From the NCBI RefSeq assembly GCF_003576315.1, contig NZ_QWFZ01000003.1, positions 248,001 to 312,000 on the forward strand: 64,000 nucleotides of DNA, read 5' to 3'. This document shows, piece after piece, positions 52,892 through 62,250 of the stretch (position 1 is the stretch's first letter; the number at the start of each line of letters is the position of its first letter). Below the pieces are notes generated by a model. That model was not told the DNA's origin. It did no database searches and saw only the letters and a program-made list of their open reading frames with translations. Made by a program: the position numbers and the translations under genes. This DNA comes from Henriciella mobilis (GTDB lineage: Bacteria > Pseudomonadota > Alphaproteobacteria > Caulobacterales > Hyphomonadaceae).

Positions 52892-54784
52892 ATGTCTGCA
52901 ACTGAAACCATGAATCCGAGCACCGACGACTTTGCCGCGATGTTCGAAGAGTCCACCGGTGCAACGACCCTGCAGGAAGGCCGCGTGGTCCCTGCCACTG
53001 TCGTCGCGATCAACGGTGACCAGCTGATCCTGGACGTCGGCCTGAAGGTCGAAGGCCGGGTGCCAATGAAAGAATTCCTCCTCGAGGAAGAAAAGCCCAA
53101 GGTCGGCGACATCGTCGAGGTCTTCCTCGACCGCATCGAGAACCTGATGGGCGAAGCCGTTCTCTCGCGCGACAAGGCTCGCCGTGAAGAGAGCTGGATC
53201 AAGCTCGAGGACAGCTACAACAAGGACGAGCCGGTCAAGGGCGCGATCTCCGGCCGCGTCAAAGGCGGCTTCACGGTCGACCTCGGCGGCGTCAATGCCT
53301 TCCTTCCGGGCTCGCAAGTCGACATCCGTCCGGTGCGCGACGTGTCCCCGCTGATGGGCGAAGTCCAGCCGTTCCAGATCCTCAAGCTCGACCGCGCACG
53401 CGGCAACATCGTTGTCTCGCGCCGTGCGATCCTTGAAGAGAGCCGCGCCGAACAGCGCGCCGAAATCGTCGAAGCCATGACCGAAGGCGATGTCCGCGAG
53501 GGCGTCGTGAAGAACATCACCGATTACGGTGCGTTCGTGGATCTTGGCGGCATCGACGGCCTGCTGCACGTCACCGACATGAGCTGGAAGCGGATCAACC
53601 ATCCGAGCCAGGTCGTGAATGTCGGCGACACGGTGAAAGTCCAGATCATCAAGATCAACCAGGACACCCAGCGCATCTCGCTCGGCATGAAGCAGCTCGA
53701 AGCCGATCCGTGGGAAGGCGTCGAGAGCAAGTACATGGTCGGCACGCGCCTGCCGGGTACTGTCACCAACATCACCGATTACGGTGCGTTCGTGGAACTG
53801 GAAGACGGCGTCGAAGGCCTGATCCACGTTTCCGAAATGAGCTGGACGAAAAAGAACGTCCATCCGGGCAAGATCGTCTCCACCTCGCAGGAAGTCATGG
53901 TCGAAGTGCTCGATGTCGACGCCGAGAAGCGCCGCATCTCCCTCGGCCTGAAGCAGACCCAGGACAATCCGTGGTCGGCCTTCATGGCAGAGCATCCGGC
54001 AGGTACCGAAGTCGAAGGCGAAGTTCGTGGCATCACGGAATTCGGCCTGTTCATCGGTCTCGGCCCGGAACTCGACGGCATGGTCCACATCAACGACATT
54101 TCGTGGGATGTGCCGGGCGAGCAGGCGATTGCCAACTTCAACAAGGGCGACGTCGTCCGTGCGAAGGTGCTGGATGTGGATGTCGAGAAAGAGCGTATTT
54201 CGCTCGGCATCAAGCAACTGGCCGGCGATCCGATGTCCGACATGGAAGTCCGCCGCAACGACACGGTCACCTGCACCGTCACCGAGGTCACCTCGGGCGG
54301 TATCGAGGTCCAGTTCGGCGAACCGGCCATGACGGCCTTTATCCGCCGCTCCGACCTGTCGCGTGACCGCTCCGAGCAGCGCCCCGAGCGCTTCTCTGTC
54401 GGTGACAAGGTCGACGCCAAGGTCACCCAGATCGACAAGGCGGCCCGCCGCGTGTCGGTCTCGATCAAGGCGCTGGAGATCTCCGAAGAGCAGGAAGCCG
54501 TGAAGCAGTATGGCTCCGCAGACAGCGGTGCTTCGCTTGGCGACATTCTGGGTGCGGCCCTCGCCACCAAGGGCGATACGCCGGACGAGGAAGACGACGC
54601 TCCGAAGGCCAAGAAGGCTGCAGCCAAGAAAGCCGAGGAGGCCGACGAGGCTGACGAAGCCAAGGCTGAAGCCGACGAGGCCGACGCTGAGGAGAAGCCG
54701 AAAAAGGCTACTGCCAAGAAGGCGTCCAAAGCCAAGAAATCGACCGCAAAGTCGAAGGCGAAATCGGACGAAGACGGCGAGTAA
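52892..54784 (+). CDS. rpsA: 30S ribosomal protein S1
   Basis: A 630-residue S1 with six S1 repeats, e.g. [20 protein letters not shown] and [20 protein letters not shown]. It binds mRNA and brings it to the 30S subunit. The C-terminus has an extra tail of about 65 residues made almost only of Ala, Lys, Glu and Asp, which explains the length above the E. coli protein's. ATG 52892 (GGAG at -9) is chosen over TTG/ATG frame extensions at 52868. Confidence 0.96.
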   Translation: MSATETMNPSTDDFAAMFEESTGATTLQEGRVVPATVVAINGDQLILDVGLKVEGRVPMKEFLLEEEKPKVGDIVEVFLDRIENLMGEAVLSRDKARREESWIKLEDSYNKDEPVKGAISGRVKGGFTVDLGGVNAFLPGSQVDIRPVRDVSPLMGEVQPFQILKLDRARGNIVVSRRAILEESRAEQRAEIVEAMTEGDVREGVVKNITDYGAFVDLGGIDGLLHVTDMSWKRINHPSQVVNVGDTVKVQIIKINQDTQRISLGMKQLEADPWEGVESKYMVGTRLPGTVTNITDYGAFVELEDGVEGLIHVSEMSWTKKNVHPGKIVSTSQEVMVEVLDVDAEKRRISLGLKQTQDNPWSAFMAEHPAGTEVEGEVRGITEFGLFIGLGPELDGMVHINDISWDVPGEQAIANFNKGDVVRAKVLDVDVEKERISLGIKQLAGDPMSDMEVRRNDTVTCTVTEVTSGGIEVQFGEPAMTAFIRRSDLSRDRSEQRPERFSVGDKVDAKVTQIDKAARRVSVSIKALEISEEQEAVKQYGSADSGASLGDILGAALATKGDTPDEEDDAPKAKKAAAKKAEEADEADEAKAEADEADAEEKPKKATAKKASKAKKSTAKSKAKSDEDGE

Positions 54785-54836
54785 AACCGTCTGGGCGGGT
54801 GCTAAATCCGCTTTATGACAAAAAAACAAGGTAATG

Positions 54837-54868
54837 TTTGGGGCGGAGCCACTGGTTTCCGCCCCAAA
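54837..54868 (+). terminator. Stem-loop between rpsA and ihfB
   Basis: Eleven-base-pair stem TTTGGGGCGGA/TCCGCCCCAAA with a ten-base loop, followed by TTTCGTTT. It probably terminates rpsA; the ihfB ATG lies only 21 bases further on, so it could also control ihfB. Confidence 0.75.
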
Positions 54869-54888
54869 TTTCGTTTACATTCAAAGTC

Positions 54889-55188
54889 ATGCTCAGGTCA
54901 GAACTCATAGCCAAGCTTGCCGAGGAATATAGCCACCTCAAGCAAGATGATCTCGAGAAGATCGTTTCGATCATTCTTGAGGAGATTGCCCAGGCGCTTG
55001 CCGAGGGTAACCGGGTCGAACTTCGCGGCTTCGGCGCGTTCTCCGTGCGCGAACGAAAGCCGAGGATCGGGCGCAATCCCCGTACCGGCGAAAAGGTCCA
55101 TGTCGAAGCCAAGTCGGTGCCTTTCTTCAGGCCGGGCAAGGATTTGAGGGCGCGTGTGAACGGCGGAACCGACCCCGAAGCGCGCTAG
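54889..55188 (+). CDS. ihfB: Integration host factor subunit beta
   Basis: 99 residues, HU/IHF fold: [40 protein letters not shown] and the DNA-minor-groove arm [23 protein letters not shown] bends DNA at specific sites. The rpsA-ihfB order is conserved in proteobacteria. ATG 54889 is the family start; an upstream in-frame ATG at 54838 lies inside the terminator stem. Confidence 0.95.
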   Translation: MLRSELIAKLAEEYSHLKQDDLEKIVSIILEEIAQALAEGNRVELRGFGAFSVRERKPRIGRNPRTGEKVHVEAKSVPFFRPGKDLRARVNGGTDPEAR

Positions 55189-55286
55189 GCCCCGGCGGGT
55201 CCAGATCCCTTCCATATTGACGCTGCGGCAGAACGCGCCGAAAGTTTGCCGATCTTAAATCGGGCAAACCCAGTCAGGAGGGACGA

Positions 55287-55703
55287 ATGCTCAAGGAATT
55301 CAAAGAGTTCGCCATGAAGGGGAACCTGGTCGACATGGCTGTCGGCTTCGTGATGGGCGGCGCCTTCGCGACCGTCGTCACCGCGTTTATCCAGGGGGTC
55401 TTCCTGCCAATTCTGGCGCCAATCATGGGCGGGATCGACCTGTCATCCATCGCCTTCACCATCTCTCCGGCCGAGGTCGGCGCCGATGGCGAGGTCATCA
55501 AGGAAGCTGCCATTGTCGAACTCGGCAATTTCATCGCGGCCTGTATTTCCTTCATCATCGTGGCCTTCGTCATGTTCCTGATCATCAAGGGCATGAACCG
55601 GATGAAGGCCAAGGAAGAGGCAGCCCCGGCGGAACCGCCAGCGCCGCCGCGCCAGGAAGTGCTTCTGGAAGAAATTCGCAATCTGCTGGCCAAGCAGTCG
55701 TAA
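55287..55703 (+). CDS. mscL: Large-conductance mechanosensitive channel MscL
   Basis: 138 residues, two membrane helices. TM1 with the pore-lining NLVDMAVGFVMGGAFATVVTA (about residues 13-33) and TM2 IAACISFIIVAFVMFLIIKG. The C-terminal cytoplasmic helix is conserved (EVLLEEIRNLLAKQ). It opens on membrane tension during osmotic downshock. CAGGAGG before the ATG. The window also encodes an MscS-type channel. Confidence 0.96.
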   Translation: MLKEFKEFAMKGNLVDMAVGFVMGGAFATVVTAFIQGVFLPILAPIMGGIDLSSIAFTISPAEVGADGEVIKEAAIVELGNFIAACISFIIVAFVMFLIIKGMNRMKAKEEAAPAEPPAPPRQEVLLEEIRNLLAKQS

Positions 55704-55755
55704 ACTCTTAACCAGTTTCCGACACAAACGCTCGCAGTAGAGTTTGTAGCGTTTT

Positions 55756-55786
55756 GAAGGGCGTCGCCTTATTGGTGGCGCCCTTC
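55756..55786. terminator. Hairpin downstream of mscL
   Basis: Thirteen-position stem from GAAGGGCG to CGCCCTTC with two G-T wobbles and a TTATT loop. Followed only by TCTCAATTTC, so termination strength on the plus strand is moderate. Confidence 0.55.
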
Positions 55787-55850
55787 TCAATTTCGCGGCG
55801 CTGTAATGGCCTTTACACGCGGGGGCGATCGGCCCGCGCGCCGGTCCGGC

Positions 55851-56609
55851 CTAGTATTCGTAGATTTCCCAGCCCGTCATCTCGATCGTATAGGCCGCGT
55901 CGGCGAGGTCGGATTTCTGCGTTTCAGTGCGCAAGGTGCCCTCGATCCAGACCGCCTGGGAGAGGTCCTTCAGCTTGATCGGCTTGTCGGTTTTGACGAA
56001 CACGGTCTGATTCGGCGGTGGCGGCGGGGCGTGCAGGCAGGCCCCGTAATACGGCACGAGCAGGAATTCGCTGATCTGTGCATCCTTGCCGTACTCGAAG
56101 GGCACCGTGTAGCCAGGCAGGCGAATCTTCATCCCGTCCGCGGGCTGGCCAAGAATTTCCTCGACCCGGTTGAATGTGCCGATCTGGATCGCCTGGTCAG
56201 CCGCCGAGCCTTCCGCGACACCGCCGCCCGGCCCGCCATAGAGCCGAGCCATTTGCGCCTGATACATTTCGGCGATGCGCTCTTCCTCGCCTTCGGGCAT
56301 CAGTTCTTCCCAGCCGATCTCGGTCACGCCGCGGGCGGCCACCGCATCGGCACGGGCTTTTTCCGCAGCCGATGCCGACGCAATCGAGCTGCCGGAGGAT
56401 TTGCGCTCATCCGGCTCGGGCACGCGTTCGCCGATCTCCGGCCCGCTATCGGCGGTTTCCGCCCGCGCCAGCTGGACATCCGGGGAACCGGTTGCATCGC
56501 CAGCCGCATCGGATTGCGGCGCGCTGGCCGGTGGTTCACTTGCCTCGCTGCAGGCCGTCAGGCCGGAGACCAGGACAAGGGCGGAAGCGGCGAGCAGGAT
56601 CTGTTTCAT
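55851..56609 (-). CDS. DUF3299 lipoprotein (zinc-module partner)
   Basis: About 252 residues. Lipoprotein signal with lipobox LTAC (ALVLVSGLTACSEAS), an Ala/Asp/Glu-rich linker and a DUF3299 domain at about residues 155-250: IRLPGYTVPFEY, then SEFLLVPYYGACLHAPPPPP and NQTVFVKTDKP. DUF3299 proteins are repeatedly encoded with ZrgA-like proteins and a LolCDE-like ABC transporter, as here. Its His/Cys near the PPPPPN loop may bind metal. Last gene of the minus-strand operon. Confidence 0.8.
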   Translation of the reverse strand: MKQILLAASALVLVSGLTACSEASEPPASAPQSDAAGDATGSPDVQLARAETADSGPEIGERVPEPDERKSSGSSIASASAAEKARADAVAARGVTEIGWEELMPEGEEERIAEMYQAQMARLYGGPGGGVAEGSAADQAIQIGTFNRVEEILGQPADGMKIRLPGYTVPFEYGKDAQISEFLLVPYYGACLHAPPPPPNQTVFVKTDKPIKLKDLSQAVWIEGTLRTETQKSDLADAAYTIEMTGWEIYEY

Positions 56610-56672
56610 GTACATCAATCTAGGAACAATGATTTCGATCATCCATAGGGGAAAGCACTGGGTGGCTGCGAC

Positions 56673-57944
56673 CTAAAGCTTCACGGTAAGCCCGTCGGCA
56701 AGCGAACGGCGCAAGGCGGTGATGGCGGGAATCATGCCGATGACAAGCGCCGCGCCGGTCACGGCCAGCACCGTCCAGAGATCGGTGAACGAGACGCCGA
56801 GGCCCTGCAACTGCACGCCATAGGTCTGGCTGAGGACGGGGCCGAGCAGGACCAGGCCAAGCTGCACCAGGGCGACGCCCAGCACAGCGCCGATGAAACC
56901 GAGCAGGCCGGCTTCGGCCACCATCAGAAAGAAGATATGGCCCGGCCGCGCGCCCGTCGCCCGCAAGATCGACATCTCCCGGCGCCGCTCATTCAGGCTG
57001 GTCAGGATGCTCGTCAGGACAGACACCAGCCCCACTGCGATGACGAAGACGGACACGGCGATCAGCGCGCGTTCGACGACGCCGGTCACCTGCCAGAGCT
57101 CACCGAGCGCGACACCCGGAATGATGGCCAGCAGGGGTTCACCGGGACGTGTGTTGATGGCCCGCTGTGTCGATAGAATCGTCCCGCGCCGCTCCAGCCC
57201 GACAAAGATGGCGGTGATCGAGCGCGGTGTCAGGTCGAAGCTGCGGATCATTTCCTCGGTGATCGTGTCGGCCATCGGGTTCTTCGTGCCGCTCTCCCAG
57301 CCGACATGGATCGCCGTCATGCCCTCGAGCGGGATATGGATGGTCTGGTCGACCGGCGTGCCGGTCGGCGCGAGGATGCCGGCGACGATGAAGGGCCGGT
57401 TGTCGTGATCGGTCAGCCCGCCAGCGCCAAGGCCGTGGGTCAGCACGATCTCGCCGCCAATCTCGTAGCCCAGCTCGCGCGCGACACCGGCGCCGATCAC
57501 CGCCTGGTAGATGTCACCGAAGCGCTCACCTTCAGACAGCCTCAACGGCTGGCCGTCGCCGTATTTGTAGTGTTCGAAATAGGACTGGTCGGTCCCCATG
57601 ACGCGAAACCCGCGATGGCTGTCGCCCAGCGAGACAGGAATGGTCCAGGCAATGTCACCCCGCGCCGCAACCTGCTGGTATGTGTCCCAGCTGACTTCTG
57701 CCGTCGCATTGCCGAGCCGGAACACCGAATAGAGCAGCAAATTGATCTGGCCCGTCGGCGCACCGACGATGAGGTCCGTGCCGGAAATCGTGTTGTCGAA
57801 GCCCGCGCGGGCGCCATTGCGCGCCTTGTCGACGCCGAGGAAGAGTGCGACTGAAAGCGCCACGGCGAGGATGGTCAGCAGCGCGGAGCCGCGCCGGTTC
57901 ATCAGGCTACGCCAGGCAAGGCCGAGGATAGACGTTCCCATCAT
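56673..57944 (-). CDS. ABC transporter permease, FtsX/MacB type
   Basis: 423 residues: N-terminal membrane helix (LAWRSLMNRRGSALLTILAV), a large periplasmic domain and three C-terminal helices with the FtsX signature (LTSLNERRREMSILRATGAR). LolE/MacB-like topology; together with the ATPase next to it and the ZrgA-like and DUF3299 lipoproteins it probably moves a substrate, or zinc-loaded protein, across the envelope rather than importing zinc directly. The ATPase gene overlaps by four bases. Confidence 0.82.
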   Translation of the reverse strand: MMGTSILGLAWRSLMNRRGSALLTILAVALSVALFLGVDKARNGARAGFDNTISGTDLIVGAPTGQINLLLYSVFRLGNATAEVSWDTYQQVAARGDIAWTIPVSLGDSHRGFRVMGTDQSYFEHYKYGDGQPLRLSEGERFGDIYQAVIGAGVARELGYEIGGEIVLTHGLGAGGLTDHDNRPFIVAGILAPTGTPVDQTIHIPLEGMTAIHVGWESGTKNPMADTITEEMIRSFDLTPRSITAIFVGLERRGTILSTQRAINTRPGEPLLAIIPGVALGELWQVTGVVERALIAVSVFVIAVGLVSVLTSILTSLNERRREMSILRATGARPGHIFFLMVAEAGLLGFIGAVLGVALVQLGLVLLGPVLSQTYGVQLQGLGVSFTDLWTVLAVTGAALVIGMIPAITALRRSLADGLTVKL

Positions 57945-58639
57945 GCCGTAGCCCTCGCCCGGTTGATTTCGGCGAGGTCGACACTGCGGTCGAAATGGCT
58001 CGCAAGACTGCCATCATGGCTGACGAAAAGCAGCGCTGCGCCGGAGCCCGAGGCTTCCTCAGTCAGCAATTCGATGAAGCGGTCGCGAGCATCGGCATCG
58101 AGCGCCGACGTCGGCTCATCAGCAATCAGCAGCTGCGGCCCGCCGATCAGCGCGCGCGCCACGGCGACGCGTTGCTGCTGGCCGACAGACAGGTCCGTGA
58201 CGGGCCGGGCCAGCAGCTTCTCGTCGCTGAGGCCAAGCCGGGCCAGCAGGCGCCGCGCCTCGCCAGCAAGGTCGTCACCGGCGGCCTTCCGGCGCGCGGC
58301 CGAGAAGCGGCACGGCAACATCACATTCTGCACCACCGACAGGTAAGGCACGAGATTGAACATCTGGAAGATCACGCCCATCCGGTCAGCCCGCAACCGG
58401 TCACGCTTCGAACCCGCCAGCCCGGTCATATTCTCACCAAGCACCTCTATGGTGCCCGATTGCGGCTCCAGAACGCCGGCAACCAGGCCTAGAAGTGTCG
58501 ATTTCCCCGACCCGCTCGGCCCCCGGAGAAACAGCTTCTCGCCGCGCGCGAGGTCAAAGCCGGCAATGTCGAGCAGCGGCGGGCTCTGCGGCCAGGCAAA
58601 ACCGAGATCACGAATCTTGATGGCAGGCGTATCTGTCAC
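57941..58639 (-). CDS. ABC transporter ATP-binding protein (LolD-like)
   Basis: 232 residues: Walker A LRGPSGSGKSTLLGLVAG, Q-loop GVIFQMFNLVPYLSVVQNV, signature DLSVGQQQRVAVARALIG, Walker B LLIADEPTSALDA and the switch His in LLFVSHDG. This is the MacB/LolD subclass that pairs with FtsX-type permeases, here the next gene. Confidence 0.9.
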   Translation of the reverse strand: MTDTPAIKIRDLGFAWPQSPPLLDIAGFDLARGEKLFLRGPSGSGKSTLLGLVAGVLEPQSGTIEVLGENMTGLAGSKRDRLRADRMGVIFQMFNLVPYLSVVQNVMLPCRFSAARRKAAGDDLAGEARRLLARLGLSDEKLLARPVTDLSVGQQQRVAVARALIGGPQLLIADEPTSALDADARDRFIELLTEEASGSGAALLFVSHDGSLASHFDRSVDLAEINRARATA

Positions 58640-58643
58640 GAGG

Positions 58644-59270
58644 TTAGCGAACCTTCAGGGCCGGGCTGCCGGGGCGTAGCTCACCCGCTGACTGGCGCGT
58701 GCCAGACAGGAAGATGGCATCGATGCTCTCCAGCTGCGGATAGCGGTCCATCAGGAGGAATTCGATGGAGTCGATACGATCCGCAGATTCGCATGTGTAA
58801 ACATGTTCGACCTCCAGCGCGCCGTGACCGCCGCCAAAGTGCGTGCCCGATGTTGTCATCAGCGGCAGGCAGCCAGCGGATGGATTTACCGCGACCATGC
58901 TGCCCGGCACGACGAACACATCTTTCAGCGTGTTGAGCGCCTCGGTCTGCGCGTCTGTTTCGGGCGCATGCTCAAAGCCGACCAGCGACGCGAGCGGGGC
59001 CTCGAAGGAGAAGGTCAGCTCGTTGCCATCGACCGCAGCGGCGAGCGTCGCCCGGCCATGTTCATGCGCTTCCAGCCGGCCGCCTGTCTCTTCATGGTCA
59101 TGCTCTGCCAGTGCTTCGGCCATCTGGGGCTCAGGCGCAGGCGCCCGGCCCGGCTCAACCGTTCCGCCCGGCGCTGCCATATCCTTGTTCGCCGGATCGG
59201 GGGGGCCGTCACAGGCGACCGCCAGAAGCATCGCACAGATGAGGGCGGGAACAGCTCGGGTCGCACGCAT
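58644..59270 (-). CDS. ZrgA-like (DUF2796) zinc-binding lipoprotein
   Basis: 208 residues. Lipoprotein signal with LAVAC, then a His/Glu-rich segment (EHDHEETGGRLEAHEHGRAT) and the DUF2796 core GNELTFSFEAPLASLVGFEH and APETDAQTEALNTLK. The family includes ZrgA of the Vibrio zinc-uptake system ZrgABCDE. First gene of the minus-strand operon, about 60 bases from a Zur-box-like palindrome, which supports a zinc-starvation role. Assignment to the family is by pattern. Confidence 0.85.
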   Translation of the reverse strand: MRATRAVPALICAMLLAVACDGPPDPANKDMAAPGGTVEPGRAPAPEPQMAEALAEHDHEETGGRLEAHEHGRATLAAAVDGNELTFSFEAPLASLVGFEHAPETDAQTEALNTLKDVFVVPGSMVAVNPSAGCLPLMTTSGTHFGGGHGALEVEHVYTCESADRIDSIEFLLMDRYPQLESIDAIFLSGTRQSAGELRPGSPALKVR

Positions 59271-59330
59271 TCTTGGGCCTTTCTGAACTTCACTCAGCCG
59301 TCACGGAAAAAGCGTTCGCAATTCGAAAAC

Positions 59331-59345
59331 TGCTATACTATAACG
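59331..59345. promoter_or_regulatory. Zur-box-like palindrome between two divergent zinc operons
   Basis: TGCTATACTATAACG: inverted GCTATA/TATAAC around a central C, near the alphaproteobacterial Zur consensus core TGTTATAATATAACA (three differences). It lies 61 bases from the ZrgA-like start and 81 bases from the ZIP start, a sensible place to repress both. No zur gene is in the window. Confidence 0.6.
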
Positions 59346-59425
59346 TTCGCAGCGGGACAACGCGTCCGCGTCCCCTCTGGCTGCTCTTTATCTGGCAGCG
59401 CAACCTTCGCAAGGCAAACCGGTAA

Positions 59426-60250
59426 ATGTGGGATTCGTTGCAGGCTCCGTTGTTCTTCGGAATCATCGCCGCATTCTGCACGACGGTCGGGCTGATCTTC
59501 GTGGCGCAGCGTGCGCCCTGGAGCGAGCGAAATGCCGCCCTATTCGGCCTTGCCGCGGCCGGCATGCTGACGACGCTGGCCTTCCTGCACATTATCCCCG
59601 AAGCCTTTTCGCTGTCCCGCATGGCGCCGGTCTGGCTAGCGGTCGGCTTCTTTGCGGGCCTCGTCCTGAACAATCTGGTGAAGATCTTCTTCCCGCAAGC
59701 AACGGGAAAAGTCGGCCGGCACGAAGCGGTGACGCCCATCCTCGCCATCGCCGTCCATTCCTTCATCGACGGGGTGATCTATGCCGTCACCTTCGCCGCG
59801 AGCTTCACCTCCGGCGTCTATGCCGCGGTGGGCCTGACCCTGCATGAATTTCCCGAAGGCGTTATCGCTTTCGCAATCCTGCGCCGATACGGTGTGCGGA
59901 ATGTCACTGCGTTCTGGTTCGCCTTCCTTGCTGCTGCCGCAACGACGCCGCTTGGCGTCATCGTGGCCGGCCCGTTCATGTACGGGCTCGACACAGAAGC
60001 GATCGGGTCGCTGTTCGCGGTTTCGGCCGGGCTGCTCATCTTCGTGGCGACGGGACCGCTCATGTCCCCGCTGAAGGAAATGACCCCCGTGCGTGGCCTC
60101 GGCGCTGTGGCAGCGGGTGCGACAGCAGCAATCCTGCTCGTGATGGCACCCATTCGCACACATGACCATTCCGGCCATGATGACGATCTTGCGCCGGGTT
60201 CGTTTCTTCCGGGACAGGGGATGCATGATGATGAGACACATCGCCTCTGA
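59426..60250 (+). CDS. ZIP-family metal transporter
   Basis: 274 residues, about eight hydrophobic segments. The ZIP metal-site signatures are clear: VHSFIDGVIYAVTF in the fourth segment and LTLHEFPEGVIAFAI in the fifth. A His/Asp-rich C-terminus (HDHSGHDDDLAPG) follows. It likely imports Zn(II). Divergent from the ZrgA-like operon across a Zur-box-like site. It overlaps the next gene by 26 bases. Confidence 0.88.
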   Translation: MWDSLQAPLFFGIIAAFCTTVGLIFVAQRAPWSERNAALFGLAAAGMLTTLAFLHIIPEAFSLSRMAPVWLAVGFFAGLVLNNLVKIFFPQATGKVGRHEAVTPILAIAVHSFIDGVIYAVTFAASFTSGVYAAVGLTLHEFPEGVIAFAILRRYGVRNVTAFWFAFLAAAATTPLGVIVAGPFMYGLDTEAIGSLFAVSAGLLIFVATGPLMSPLKEMTPVRGLGAVAAGATAAILLVMAPIRTHDHSGHDDDLAPGSFLPGQGMHDDETHRL

Positions 60251-60932
60251 GCCTTGCCGGGCCATCCATCCAGCCCGCCAGGCTGTCGCTCTTTTCCTGA
60301 TCGCTGCCGCGGCAATCTTCGCCGCGCCTGACGCTGCCGCCGCCACGACTGCTGGCGCGAATGGTTTTGGCGGTTTCCTGCCGGCGGGTATCCGGGTGGT
60401 GCTGCCGGGCGGCAATGAACAGATCCTCTTCCTGATCGCCATCTTCCTGGCCAGCCCGCGCACCGATGCGCTGATCGTGCAATTTATCGCCTGGGTCCCA
60501 GGCCACTCGCTCACCCTCTGGCTGGTTGGCCTCGGCGCGCTCAAGGTGCCAGCCGATACGATCGCCTGGCTGGTTCCGCTGACCGTCGCGCTGGTCGCCG
60601 CCGAAAACCTCCTCTTTGGGCGCAAGACGAAGTTCAAGACCGGCCTCGTCTTCGTTTACGGCCTTATCCACGGGATGAGCTTCGCCCAGACCTATCACGC
60701 GATCCCGGTCAGCGGCGATTCCGGCGTCATGACGCTGGTCGGCTTCAATCTCGGCCTGGAAGTCGCCCACGCCGCCGTCCTCGGCCTGGCCTTTGCCGCC
60801 TCGCTCTATTTCCGGGGTGTGCTGAAACAGGCCTCCCGCATGGATCTCTACCGGCCGATGATCGTCGTTCCGGTCTCACTGGCGATCCTCGTGACCGCCG
60901 CTATCTGGACGATCCGCGCCTTTACCGGCTGA
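60225..60932 (+). CDS. HupE/UreJ-2-family membrane protein
   Basis: About 235 residues; signal-like first helix, then six more. Family features: GGNEQILFLIAIFLASPR, AWVPGHSLTLWLVGLGAL, VYGLIHGMSFAQ and GFNLGLEVAHAAVLGLA, with conserved His residues in the HGMSFAQ and EVAH helices. HupE/UreJ proteins are nickel-transport-related; in Zur-type operons they may handle zinc or cobalt. CAGGGG precedes three tandem ATGs at 60225-60231 within the ZIP 3' end. Confidence 0.8.
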   Translation: MMMRHIASEPCRAIHPARQAVALFLIAAAAIFAAPDAAAATTAGANGFGGFLPAGIRVVLPGGNEQILFLIAIFLASPRTDALIVQFIAWVPGHSLTLWLVGLGALKVPADTIAWLVPLTVALVAAENLLFGRKTKFKTGLVFVYGLIHGMSFAQTYHAIPVSGDSGVMTLVGFNLGLEVAHAAVLGLAFAASLYFRGVLKQASRMDLYRPMIVVPVSLAILVTAAIWTIRAFTG

Positions 60933-61001
60933 GCCCGGCCCGATCCGGCACCGCGCTTGCAACCTGCCTGGTTATCAAAAGGTAACCAGCGGGAATGAAA
61001 C

Positions 61002-61862
61002 ATGCGCAAACGCCTGCTTCGCTATCTCGGCGCGCTGCTCGTCTCGATGATTTGCGCTTATTCCGGCGCCCAGCGCTATGCCGCCGCCGAGCCGGGCGGC
61101 TCGTGCACACTGTCTGATGTCGCAGCCTGGCATGCCGCGCTGGACGACCCGCAGGAAGAAGCCACCCCGCTTTACCGCCAGACCGTCACGGAAGCCTTCC
61201 TCAGCCGCTGCCCGGACCGCCCCGAAGCGCCAGGCGCCCACCAGGTTGCAGGCATCGCCGCCGCATGGGTTGGCGACATTGAAGCCGCCGCCGCCCATTT
61301 CGACCGGGCCGGCTATGTCACAGACAGCGAAACCCTGCTGATGCATGCCGCCGTGCGCTTTGCAAAGGGCGAGGCGGACCGCGCCCGGGCCCTTCGCGAT
61401 GAGGCGCTGGAACACTGGATCGCCCGGCTGGAGCGGCAGGCGCTGGCCGACATCGAAATCGAGGAAACCCTCGCTGGCGAGCTGATCAGCGTGCGCTTCC
61501 GCCAGACCGATCCCGAAACGCAGGTCTCGCATCTCTGGATCGCGCGGCCGGAAGCGGCGGCCTGGCCGGCGGCGCTGTCCGTGACGTCCGAGCGCCAGCT
61601 GAACGCCTTGTTCCGCCTTCGCGCGGGTGAAGAGGCCAAGGCGCTGCGCCATGTCCGGCTCTACCGGTGCCGGGCACGAAAAGTTCTGGCCCGCACCAAC
61701 GAGCCGATTGGCGATGGAGACATGAATGCAGCGGCGCGGGAGAGCCTTATCGCCTATATGGCCGATCCCGATGTCCCGGCGCCCGGAGAAGTCGAGGCCT
61801 GCCTGTTCGATGGGCGCATCCTGCCCAAGGTCAGCAGAGCCCGCAGCATTCCGCTGCAATAG
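61002..61862 (+). CDS. Exported hypothetical protein
   Basis: 286 residues with a signal-peptide-like N-terminus (LRYLGALLVSMICAYSGAQR). The rest is helical and Ala/Arg/Glu-rich (LMHAAVRFAKGEADRARALR), with repeat-like helical pairs that could be TPR-like, plus four cysteines. I do not recognise the family. Downstream of the HupE-like gene by 69 bases on the same strand, so it may belong to that operon, but nothing proves it. Confidence 0.5.
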   Translation: MRKRLLRYLGALLVSMICAYSGAQRYAAAEPGGSCTLSDVAAWHAALDDPQEEATPLYRQTVTEAFLSRCPDRPEAPGAHQVAGIAAAWVGDIEAAAAHFDRAGYVTDSETLLMHAAVRFAKGEADRARALRDEALEHWIARLERQALADIEIEETLAGELISVRFRQTDPETQVSHLWIARPEAAAWPAALSVTSERQLNALFRLRAGEEAKALRHVRLYRCRARKVLARTNEPIGDGDMNAAARESLIAYMADPDVPAPGEVEACLFDGRILPKVSRARSIPLQ

Positions 61863-61887
61863 CTTCACATTCAGCCAGACTGAATAG

Positions 61888-62196
61888 ATGGAGCTTTTCC
61901 CGCTGCCACGCGTCGGTATGGTGATGACGATGGTGCGCGATCTGCTTCTTTATATTGGTGCGGTGCTGCTCTGCGCGCCGCTCCTGATCTACCTGCTCGA
62001 TTCCATAATCGGTCTCGGCCGGCTGGATCCTCTGACCCTGTCGACAACCATGGGCGGGATTGGCGCATGCCTCTGCGCGCTCAGCCAGGGTCAGCATTGG
62101 GGCCGGTTCGCGATCGCGCTGATTATCGGGCTCGCCCTGCTCGCGCTGCAGGTCTACGGGATCGCCTTCCTCGTCCTTCAGACGAGAGGTCTCTGA
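61888..62196 (+). CDS. Small membrane protein of unknown function
   Basis: 102 residues with three hydrophobic segments (LLLYIGAVLLCAPLLIYLL; LSTTMGGIGACLCALSQGQ; IALIIGLALLALQVYGIAFL). No family recognised. ATG 61921 (MVMTMVRD) or 61927 are possible shorter starts. Twenty-five bases after the preceding gene, same strand. Confidence 0.45.
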   Translation: MELFPLPRVGMVMTMVRDLLLYIGAVLLCAPLLIYLLDSIIGLGRLDPLTLSTTMGGIGACLCALSQGQHWGRFAIALIIGLALLALQVYGIAFLVLQTRGL

Positions 62197-62250
62197 AGTT
62201 TTTTGCGCAAGTATCCGTTCGCAAGCGATTCCGTCTGCCCCGAACTTGCT

